This document shows, piece by piece, positions 17,772 through 24,782 of a stretch of 64,000 bases of DNA (positions within the stretch are counted from its first letter, which is position 1; the number at the start of each line of letters is the position of its first letter). The position numbers were made by a program, and so were the translations under genes. The notes below the pieces were generated by a model that was not told where the DNA came from, did not search any database, and worked only from the letters and a program-made list of their open reading frames with translations. Origin of the DNA: Streptacidiphilus sp. P02-A3a (GTDB taxonomy: Bacteria; Actinomycetota; Actinomycetes; Streptomycetales; Streptomycetaceae); contig NZ_CP048289.1 in NCBI RefSeq assembly GCF_014084105.1, positions 9,266,053 through 9,330,052 on the forward strand, read 5' to 3'.

Positions 17772-18216
17772 TCACTGGAGCGCAGAGGCCGCGTCGTCGC
17801 TCTGAGCCTGGTAGACGGTCACAGTCGTGGCCACAGCGTCGACTTCGATCGGTCCGGTGATCCTCAACCAGACCAGTTCGGGCAGGCCCTCGGAGCGATC
17901 GAGTCGGCCGAGCGCCTCGGTGGGCCAGGGCAACGGCAACTTCGGTAGGTGGATCAGGGAGATCCCGTCAATAAAGATGGGGGCCAGTTCGGGTTCCCCA
18001 CGGGTGAACCGAGTAGAGATTGGACAGCGAGACCACCACATCGGGCTTCCACGGCCCCTTGCGCAGCCACACGTCCAGCGTGTTCTCCTTGCGGTCCTCG
18101 TTGGACTCGTCCAACGAGATGCGCTCGATGAAGTAGCTGATGCAGGACTCCAACGTGCACGCCGCATTCGTGCATCGGTTCTTGAAGGCGTCGGGTGCCC
18201 CATGTTCGTCGACCAC
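17772..18216 (-). pseudogene. Passenger gene inside inner IS, frameshifted
   Basis: GTG 18216 opens a frame reading MVDEHGAPDAFKNRCTNAAC, then SYFIERISLDESNEDRKENT and LDVWLRKGPWKPDVVVSLSN, ending soon after SNLYSVH. A second frame then continues FTRGEPELAPIFIDGISLIH, LPKLPLPWPTEALGRLD and IEVDAVATTVTVYQAQ to a stop at 17772. The two parts form one protein of about 145 residues with one frameshift near 18000-18015. It lies between istB and the right IS end, on the opposite strand, so it travels with the IS. Family not recognised; Cys residues near the start could bind metal. Confidence 0.5.
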
Positions 18217-18315
18217 GGCACGAGACTACGGTGAGCGGAACGGGCCATGAAAGCGACTTCGCTGACACGGGTCGGTGGCGCACACAACTCCGTACGCACT
18301 GGAGCACTCAGATCA

Positions 18316-18331
18316 GTACGCGGACACCAGT
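18316..18331. repeat. Inner IS right end: terminal repeat plus target duplication
   Basis: GTACGCGGACA (18316-18326) is the inverted partner of the left end with one mismatch. CCAGT (18327-18331) is the second copy of the target duplication; the outer istA frame resumes at 18332. Confidence 0.9.
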
Positions 18332-19191
18332 CCGGGCGCCCGCCGGTGCTGGTGATCGTGTCGGGCTACTCGCGGGTCATCACCGCCCGGATGCTGCCCT
18401 CACGACAGAGCGGCGACCTGATCGACGGACACTGGCGTCTGCTCGCAGACGGCTGGCAAGCGGTGCCCAGGATGCTGGTCTGGGACAACGAGGCCGGTGT
18501 CGGTCGGGGCCGTTTGACCTCCGAGTTCGCCGCGTTCGCGGGCCTGCTCGCGACCAGGGTCCACCTGTGCCGGCCCCGTGACCCGGAAGCGAAAGGCCTG
18601 GTGGAGCGCGCGAACGGCTACCTGGAGACCAGCTTCCTGCCCGGACGCACCTTCACCGGCCCCGACGACTTCAACACCCAACTGAGCGCGTGGCTGCAGA
18701 TCGCCAACCGGCGCCGGCACCGCTCCATCGAGGCGCGCCCGGTGGACCGCTGGGAGGCTGACCGCGCCGCGATGCTGACCGTCCCGCCGGTCACCCCGCC
18801 CAACTGGTGGCGCTTCCACACCCGCATCGGCCGCGACCACTACATCCGCGTCGACACCAACGACTACTCCGTCGATCCCCGCGCCATCGGCAAAACGGTG
18901 ATGGTCCGCGCGGACAACGAGGAGGTCACCGTCATCGCCGGCAACGACGTGGTGGCCCGCCACAGCCGCTGCTGGGCCAGGCACCAGTCCATCACCGACC
19001 CCGACCACGCGGCCGCGGCCCGTGTCCTGCGCGGCGAGGTCATCCACCAGCAGGCCGCCCGAGCGGCCACCGCCCGCGCCGCGGCCCTGACCCCCGACAG
19101 CCTCGGCATCGACGTCGAACAACGCGAACTGGGCAGCTACGACCGCATGTTCACCCTCATCGAGGGCGGCGCCGGCAAGGAGGACACCTGA
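18332..19191 (+). pseudogene. istA: istA of outer IS21 element, 3' segment
   Basis: Resumes the transposase with SGRPPVLVIVSGYSRVITARM. Carries the second catalytic Asp (MLVWDNEAGVG), the catalytic Glu (AKGLVERANGYLETSF) and the C-terminal DNA-binding part (RVDTNDYSVDPRAIG). Ends with TGA overlapping the istB ATG (TGATG at 19189-19193). It has no start of its own. Confidence 0.88.
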
Positions 19192-20030
19192 TGGCCCGCA
19201 CCACCACAACCCCACGGGACACGGACAGCACCGCGAAGACGAACGGCCAAACTGCCCGGACCGGTCGGCAGACCGCCGCCGACCTGGCCTTCCTCGCCCG
19301 CGCCATGAAGGCCCCCGCACTGCTGGACGCCGCCGAGCGACTGGCCGAACGCGCCCAGACGGAGTCCTGGACCCACACCGAGTACCTGGTCGCCTGCCTC
19401 CAGCGCGAGGTCTCCGCCCGCGACAGCCACGGCGGAGAGGGCCGCATCCGCGCCGCCCGCTTCCCCGCCATCAAAACCATCGAGGAACTCGACGTCACCC
19501 ATCTGCGCGGCCTGACACGCCAACAACTCGCCCACCTGGGAACATTGGACTTCATAGCGGCCAAGGACAACGCCGTTTTTCTGGGGCCGCCCGGGACCGG
19601 AAAGACACACCTGGCCACCGGCCTCGCCGTCCGGGCCTGCCAGGCCGGCCACCGGGTCGCGTTCGCCACCGCCGCCCAGTGGGTCGACCGCCTCGCCGCC
19701 GCCCACCACGCCGGCCGCCTCCAGGACGAACTGGTCCGGCTCGGCCGCTACCCGCTGATCGTGATCGACGAGGTCGGCTACATTCCGTTCGAGTCCGAGG
19801 CCGCGAACCTCTTCTTCCAGCTGATCTCGAACAGATACGAAAGGGCCAGCGTGATCGTCACCAGCAACAAGCCCTTCGGACGCTGGGGAGAGACCTTCGG
19901 CGACGAGACCGTCGCCGCCGCCATGATCGACCGACTCGTCCACCACGCCGAGGTCCACTCCCTCAAAGGCGAGTCCTACCGCATGCGAGGCCGAGAACTC
20001 GGCCGCATCCCCACCACCGACAACGACTGA
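19191..20030 (+). CDS. istB: IS21-family helper ATPase IstB (outer element)
   Basis: 279 residues. Walker A FLGPPGTGKTHLATG, Walker B LIVIDEVGYIPFE, sensor VTSNKPFGRWGETFGDE. The N-terminal 100 residues (LAFLARAMKAPALLDAAERLAERA) are the IstB-type helical domain. Intact, but its IstA partner is split. Starts on the TGATG overlap. Confidence 0.93.
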   Translation: MARTTTTPRDTDSTAKTNGQTARTGRQTAADLAFLARAMKAPALLDAAERLAERAQTESWTHTEYLVACLQREVSARDSHGGEGRIRAARFPAIKTIEELDVTHLRGLTRQQLAHLGTLDFIAAKDNAVFLGPPGTGKTHLATGLAVRACQAGHRVAFATAAQWVDRLAAAHHAGRLQDELVRLGRYPLIVIDEVGYIPFESEAANLFFQLISNRYERASVIVTSNKPFGRWGETFGDETVAAAMIDRLVHHAEVHSLKGESYRMRGRELGRIPTTDND

Positions 20031-20092
20031 ACACAACGAACGAGACCACACGATGGCCCACGATTGAACCGTTCAGACCGGCCCATTTTCAG

Positions 20093-20109
20093 CCGTTGCC
20101 GACACTGGG
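20093..20109. repeat. Outer IS right end: terminal repeat plus target duplication
   Basis: CCGTTGCCGACA (20093-20104) is the perfect inverted match to the left end. CTGGG (20105-20109) is the second copy of the target duplication. Confidence 0.92.
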
Positions 20110-20627
20110 GGACCGTCCAGCCGGAGCGGGGCCGCTCCCGCTGGACGCGGTCGCACCTCGGGCAGCAATCCGCCCAGCAGGCGTCGGTGGAGAGGACAAG
20201 CAAAAGCCCACCCCAGACGCCAGGTGAGCTTCCAGCGGCCGCCGGAGTCCGCCAGACAGTCCGGGCAGAACCGTGAGCCTCGTCCCCTCCCCCAGAGCAC
20301 CCTGCGGTTGACGTGCCGGCGGTCCAGGTCGATACGAAGGGCCCGTTGGTCGTAGTGGGCCAGTGTCATGGCCGTGATCGCGGTGGAGTTCAGCCCGCTG
20401 GCACGAGCGAGGGCCGTGGATTCCTGCTCCCGCAGCGCGATCGTCCAGTCGGGCGGGATGTCCCGCAGGTGATCCCCGGATCGGCTCCTCACCGGTAACC
20501 CGAGGTGTGAACGGACATCGCCCAGTGGGGTGTTCAGGCGCACTGCCAGGGCTTCAAGCCATGAGTCGAGGGCTTCGCCGGGCAGGGGGTCCAGTCGGAC
20601 GGGGAGTGTTCTGGGGGCGGCTGTCAC
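20105..20627 (-). pseudogene. tniQ: tniQ, 5' segment, with frameshift
   Basis: GTG 20627 overlaps the tnsC stop (GTGA). Encodes the TniQ N-terminus (APRTLPVRLDPLPGEALDSW) and the zinc-binding block (FCPDCL, WRLGWAFACPLHRRLL). At 20173-20175 a run of three C (GGG on the coding strand) has one base too many. Removing one restores LLADCCPRCDRVQRERPRSG and SGWTVPQ, which meets the 3' segment across the IS. So this half is damaged independently of the IS insertion. Confidence 0.82.
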
Positions 20628-21745
20628 GCCGCCTTCTTGCGGGTGGTCCGGGGCCGACTGGTCAACTTCCGCTTCTCCAATGCGGCTTCGAGTTCCTTGC
20701 GGGCCTGCTCGGATGCCTCGTCGTTCTTCACGCCATCCAGCAGGTCTCGGCTGAGCGATTCCTGACCGTTGCGGACGGCCCGCTGACAGCCTCGATTGAT
20801 CAACGTCATCAATGAGCCGATGTGGCCGGTGCTGCGAGCGAAGAGGTAGTCCGAGAGGTCGTCGGCGAGCATGCCGGGGTGCTTGTCGGCCAGGACCACG
20901 CGTTGCTCCAGGGTCAGCAGCATCTGCCGCCATTCCCGGCGGTTCTTCTCCGTCTCGATGGTGAACGGCCGCATGCCCAGACGCGTGGTGCGGCGGCCGG
21001 TTTGGGCCATAACGGCGTCGCCTGTGGCTCCGCCCTCGCTGAACAGTCCCTTGTCGGCCAGTCCGACACCGATCATCAGCAGGGTGACCGGGAACTCGTT
21101 GGCAATCCACTTGAGGTGGTTGCTGACCTCAATGCCGTTCGTCCTCTGCCACTTCAGGAAGTGCAGATCATCGAGAGCGAGCAGACGGACTTCGCAGGAG
21201 AGCATGCAGTCCAGGGCTCGCCGGCCGAGTTGAGCGGTGGTTCCACGGTTGCTGCCGGGGTGCCCGAAGAACTCCAGCATGGCGCGGTTGAGGTCCTTCA
21301 TGCCGGTGTTGCCGGTCAGGCCGACGCGACAAACGGGCAGACGCTCATGTCCTTGGGCAGTGAGCTCACCTCGCTCGGCGATCTCCCGGCAGTGGAATTC
21401 CTGGAGGAATGCCAGCACGGAGGTGGTCTTGCCAAGGCCGGGGAAGGCGTCGACCGCGACGGCACCCTTGGCCTTGTCGCCGTCCTGCAGGTTGCTGTCG
21501 ACGATGTCCCACAAGTCCTCGTGCAGATCGGAAAGTTGCGGTGTCTTGATCGGTCCGAGATTGGCGTGCCATTCGCGTCGCAGCAGGTCGTACTCAGCCT
21601 TCGCAGCCAGACTCAGCGCCGCGATCTGTGCCATGGTCAACTGCTCGGGCCGGGTGCGGCGCGGGGCCTCGGCGAACGCCTTGAAGTCCTCCTTCCGCGA
21701 CAGCGCCAGGTTCGCCGGGCTGGGCATGCCTGTCGTGCCGGTCAC
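20624..21745 (-). CDS. tnsC: TnsC/TniB-type AAA+ transposition regulator
   Basis: 373 residues. Walker A AFPGLGKTTS (about 100-109), Walker B LLALDDLHFL (Asp192, Asp193), and sensor-type GRRTTRLGMRPF. Links the TniQ-bound target to the transposase in Tn7-like systems. The Lys/Arg-rich C-terminus (EKRKLTSRPRTTRKKAA) may contact DNA. Overlaps tnsB upstream by ATGA and tniQ downstream by GTGA. Confidence 0.9.
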   Translation of the reverse strand: MTGTTGMPSPANLALSRKEDFKAFAEAPRRTRPEQLTMAQIAALSLAAKAEYDLLRREWHANLGPIKTPQLSDLHEDLWDIVDSNLQDGDKAKGAVAVDAFPGLGKTTSVLAFLQEFHCREIAERGELTAQGHERLPVCRVGLTGNTGMKDLNRAMLEFFGHPGSNRGTTAQLGRRALDCMLSCEVRLLALDDLHFLKWQRTNGIEVSNHLKWIANEFPVTLLMIGVGLADKGLFSEGGATGDAVMAQTGRRTTRLGMRPFTIETEKNRREWRQMLLTLEQRVVLADKHPGMLADDLSDYLFARSTGHIGSLMTLINRGCQRAVRNGQESLSRDLLDGVKNDEASEQARKELEAALEKRKLTSRPRTTRKKAA

Positions 21746-23865
21746 ACGTCCTCCAGCGCGTCCTCGTAGAAGTCGTCCTCGTCGATGAGGTCCTCCAGGT
21801 CGGCCTCGTCGTCATCCCCGGTCTCCGCCCGCTCCGGCAGCTCGGGTTCCGTCGTGTCTGGGGCCGCTCCGAGGGCCTTGCGTACCGAGGGAAGCGAGAT
21901 GACCGTCTCGGTCTCCGGCAGCTCGATGGCCGCCTGCTCGCGGGAGAGCCGCAGGGCCATGCGCCTTTCGGGCAACGTCGTTCCCAGCCCGATGCTCCAG
22001 CGTTCCAGCAGGTCAGCGACTGCGAGCCGGTCATCCGGGTAGCGGTACCTCGAAGCCGCCAGCTTCCGCGCGAAGACCAGGGCTTCCTCGCTCAGCGGCA
22101 TCTGCACAGACGGAGCGTGCTCCCAAAGCAGCGTGTGCCATCGCCGGGTGTCGGGGTCCCGGAAGTAGATCCGGGTGATGTCATCCGGGTCGACCTGAAA
22201 CGGCCAACTGTTTTTGCCCGGGCCGTCATAGGGGCTCTTGAGGTTGCGACAGGCGTTGAGCCCGGAGCCATTGTAGCGACGGCGGTCGATCTCGACGCCG
22301 TAGTGCTGAATCGTGCGCCACTTGGTCTCAAGGAATTCGAAGGCGAGGTCCGGATCCCGGGGAACCTCGATGTAGCCGGCCCTCGCCATGCCGTGCTCGA
22401 ACATCTTCGCCGGGGACATCCTCATCCCGGGCAGACCCGGATCGAGAAGACCGGAGTGGGTTCGCAAGTGATAGACCATCGCGGTCCATTCACGGATGAT
22501 CGTCTCCAACTCGTCCAGGAAGAAGAACGCTTCGTCCTCCGGCCTCTCGCCCCGGGAGTGGATGTCGGGGCCCTTGTAGCCGGGCAGCGCCTGCAGCAGG
22601 TCCTCGCGGATAGTTCGGAAGAACCTCTCGACGGGGCCCTTGTCCCGGCCCGTTCGTAGCCTCGCTGGTTGGATCGAGATCCCCATCCGGCGACAGACGC
22701 TCGTCAGATGCTCCGACACGTAGACCTTGCCGTGGTCGACCACCAGCGTCTCCGGCACCAGCGGCGGAGAGGCGAGCCCCGGGCCCTCGGCCATTCCGAC
22801 GTCCACCAGCACCGTGCGGGGGATGCCGTGCTCGGGCCAGACCGCGTGTTCGGGCCAGTCATGCCCGGCTGGGCGTGGCCGGAAGGACTGGTAGAGCACC
22901 GCGCTGACGTCCACCGCCTTCGTCGACACCGGCGTGAGCCGGATCCCGGTGATACAGCGGGTGTACCAGTCCATACCGACACTGAGTTCGGCCTGCACCC
23001 AACGCAGCGTCAACGGATCGAAGGCGAAGACATCCAGCCGGGTGGAGTCCATCACCAGGTATTCGCCCGGCCTGGTCGGACGCAGCTTGCCGTAGACCCC
23101 GTCCGGCCGATCCGCGATATCGCGGTTGCGCTTCGTACTCAGGCGGAACAGCGGATGCCGACGCTCTAGTTCAGACAGCAGTCGAAACGCCGTTGCACGG
23201 CTCGGCTGCGGGACCACATCCGGACCGAACCTGGCAATGACTCGCGCCCTCGTCCGTGAAATGACCATGGTGCGCGACGGCTTGGATTCGCCCGTGTGCT
23301 CAACCATCACCTCCAACGCTGTCTCGATCCACCGATCATCGCCTGCGACCTGCGGCATACCAGTTGCGTGCTTCTTCGGGGCGAGCCCCGCCTCTCCATC
23401 CCTACGAAAGTCAGCAACCCACTGCTTCACGGTCCGAAGCGACACCCCCAACTCGTCGGCCTTCGCGGCATACCGGGCCTCCCAGGGGCAGCCCGGAGCG
23501 TAGGCGGAGCGGGGCTCCCCGCTGCGGGCAAGCTCCGCACTTCCGGACCGATAGCCCGTCATGAGCTCGCGGACATGCTCAGCCCGCTCCAGCACCTGAT
23601 TCCTTGCCGTGCTGTCGAGGTGTCCAAGGACCACTGATGCGATCTCTACATCGTCGTCCGTCGACGGCCCATCGCCGTCAGGAATGATGACCGCACGGTC
23701 GGAGAACAGAAGTTGTGCAAGCGACAGACGCAGAAAGCGCCCCCGTCCATCCCTCAAGACCACTTCATTGCCCGCCGTGGTCGCGGCCATCTCCACTACC
23801 TCGACGGTCTCGCCGTCGTAGCGGAAGCGCGCGCCTACGCCCACACGGACACCGGCCCCGCTCAT
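21742..23865 (-). CDS. tnsB: TnsB/TniA-type DDE transposase
   Basis: 707 residues. N-terminal HTH region (LGVSLRTVKQWVADFRRDG). The integrase core has Asp273 (YLVMDSTRLDVF), Asp377 (LVVDHGKVYVS) and Glu413 (DKGPVERFFRTI), and is followed by a Mu-type beta-barrel (RRYNGSGLNACRN). The C-terminal acidic tail (GDDDEADLEDLIDEDDF) is typical of the TnsC-contact region. Length matches TnsB of Tn7 (about 700 aa). Overlaps tnsA and tnsC by ATGA. Confidence 0.92.
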   Translation of the reverse strand: MSGAGVRVGVGARFRYDGETVEVVEMAATTAGNEVVLRDGRGRFLRLSLAQLLFSDRAVIIPDGDGPSTDDDVEIASVVLGHLDSTARNQVLERAEHVRELMTGYRSGSAELARSGEPRSAYAPGCPWEARYAAKADELGVSLRTVKQWVADFRRDGEAGLAPKKHATGMPQVAGDDRWIETALEVMVEHTGESKPSRTMVISRTRARVIARFGPDVVPQPSRATAFRLLSELERRHPLFRLSTKRNRDIADRPDGVYGKLRPTRPGEYLVMDSTRLDVFAFDPLTLRWVQAELSVGMDWYTRCITGIRLTPVSTKAVDVSAVLYQSFRPRPAGHDWPEHAVWPEHGIPRTVLVDVGMAEGPGLASPPLVPETLVVDHGKVYVSEHLTSVCRRMGISIQPARLRTGRDKGPVERFFRTIREDLLQALPGYKGPDIHSRGERPEDEAFFFLDELETIIREWTAMVYHLRTHSGLLDPGLPGMRMSPAKMFEHGMARAGYIEVPRDPDLAFEFLETKWRTIQHYGVEIDRRRYNGSGLNACRNLKSPYDGPGKNSWPFQVDPDDITRIYFRDPDTRRWHTLLWEHAPSVQMPLSEEALVFARKLAASRYRYPDDRLAVADLLERWSIGLGTTLPERRMALRLSREQAAIELPETETVISLPSVRKALGAAPDTTEPELPERAETGDDDEADLEDLIDEDDFYEDALEDV

Positions 23866-24581
23866 GCCAGCACCCTCAATACGCGCTGGGAACTGAGAGG
23901 TCGCGTGAGGTCTGTATGGAGATCACGGTTCCAGAGAAGATGGTGGAGCGCGGCGCGTACGTGCGGCTCCGGCCGACCCGGCACCGAATGAACAGCCTCG
24001 CCCAACGAGACTCCGTCGAGCTCAGCCCTGCGGAGCTCATCCAGCAGCTCAGGGCTGAACAGCCAATCCCTCCGGTAACCGGCAAGGAACCGGATGTTTT
24101 CCAATTCTGCCGCCGGGGGCTCGCTCCAGACCTCGTACTGCCATCCCCGGGACTCCACCACCTGCCGGGTCCACTCGAAGACGAAGGCCACTTCAGGCTG
24201 GTCCAGCCTCCGGCTCGGCTTTACGTCCACGACCACGGGCCCCTGCTCGGTGATCAGCAGATAGTCCGGGACGTGTCTGCGGACCTTCCCCTCGACCATG
24301 GCCTTCAACAGGAACGGCTGGGCCCTGACGTCCTGCACGACCGGGTCGAAGTCGGCAAAGAGCAACCGAGTCAGCTCCAGGCGCGACTCGTAGATCACAT
24401 GGTCACGCACCGTCGCGCACCAGTAGGTGCCTGAGTAGTGCTTCTGCCCCTTGTACCAGCGGAACGTTCGCCACGGCACGGCTGACCTCAGCAACTCAAT
24501 GGTCGCTACGGCCCAGTCTAGGCTCTCGACAGCCTCGCCATTCCGACGGCGAACGCTCACCGTGGTGTCAGAACTGTCCAT
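23862..24581 (-). CDS. tnsA: TnsA-like transposase endonuclease
   Basis: 239 residues from ATG 24581 (GGGGGTG upstream). Restriction-endonuclease-like core: Glu in YESRLELTRLLF (65 or 69), Asp106 in HVPDYLLI and DVK at 119-121, matching the E-D-xxK arrangement of Tn7 TnsA. It would cut the 5' strands so that the element moves by cut-and-paste rather than cointegration. Tn5053-type elements lack this gene, so its presence places the element with the Tn7 side. Confidence 0.85.
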   Translation of the reverse strand: MDSSDTTVSVRRRNGEAVESLDWAVATIELLRSAVPWRTFRWYKGQKHYSGTYWCATVRDHVIYESRLELTRLLFADFDPVVQDVRAQPFLLKAMVEGKVRRHVPDYLLITEQGPVVVDVKPSRRLDQPEVAFVFEWTRQVVESRGWQYEVWSEPPAAELENIRFLAGYRRDWLFSPELLDELRRAELDGVSLGEAVHSVPGRPEPHVRAALHHLLWNRDLHTDLTRPLSSQRVLRVLA

Positions 24582-24707
24582 GGTGCACCCCCAGCTCACG
24601 AGGAACTGCCCGTGTAGCCAAAGGTTCCAGCACCCCATCCCCAGTGCTGCGGGTCTCTCTCACCTTCACCCAAAAGAGTGAAGGCCCCGACCTGTGAGTC
24701 TCAGCGA

Positions 24708-24773
24708 GACTGCATAAGTGCCGCCGATATGCAGTCAGCCCTGAGATTATGAAGCGAAATTTGAGACCCTACA
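24708..24773. repeat. Right end of Tn7-like transposon
   Basis: Noncoding tract between tnsA and dnaB. GACTGCAT (24708-24715) and ATGCAGTC (24729-24736) form a perfect 8-bp inverted pair, and CTGAGATT plus TTGAGACC repeat the TGAGA theme, resembling a set of TnsB sites. The tract ends GACCCTACA at 24773. The next five bases, AGGCC, would be the target duplication, but no second copy beside a matching left end was found. Confidence 0.5.
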
Positions 24774-24782
24774 AGGCCCCGC

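Larger units (their letters stand above)
15406..18326 (+). mobile_element. Inner IS21-family element with passenger gene
   Basis: 2921 bp, bounded by TGTCGGCGTAC and GTACGCGGACA, with 5-bp duplication CCAGT. Contains intact istA (471 aa) and istB (256 aa) coupled through TTGA, then about 600 bp with a frameshifted gene on the other strand. Excising the element with one CCAGT restores the outer istA frame (GYGQ-SGRPPVLVIVSGY). It is therefore the younger insertion, and both proteins needed for transposition look complete. Confidence 0.9.
14888..20104 (+). mobile_element. Outer IS21-family element, interrupted by a second IS
   Basis: 5217 bp between 12-bp perfect inverted ends (TGTCGGCAACGG / CCGTTGCCGACA), flanked by the 5-bp direct repeat CTGGG. 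Without the inner element and one copy of its duplication it is about 2291 bp, normal for IS21. It encodes IstA (now split) and IstB. It lies in tniQ, in the orientation opposite to that gene. Since IstA is interrupted, it should not transpose on its own. Confidence 0.92.
12753..24773 (-). mobile_element. Tn7-like transposon (tnsA-tnsB-tnsC-tniQ), left end not found
   Basis: Four same-strand genes overlapping by ATGA or GTGA encode a TnsA-like endonuclease, a DDE transposase (TnsB/TniA), an AAA+ regulator (TnsC/TniB) and TniQ: the gene set of Tn7-like elements. The right boundary is placed at 24773, where the sequence ends ...GAGACCCTACA (TGT...ACA-type end), 9 bp before the dnaB stop codon; inverted motifs lie just inside. 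No matching left end was found, so 12753 is only the end of tniQ; cargo to the left (10.4-12.7 kb or further) may belong to it. tniQ is broken three times, so the element is probably immobile. Confidence 0.7.
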
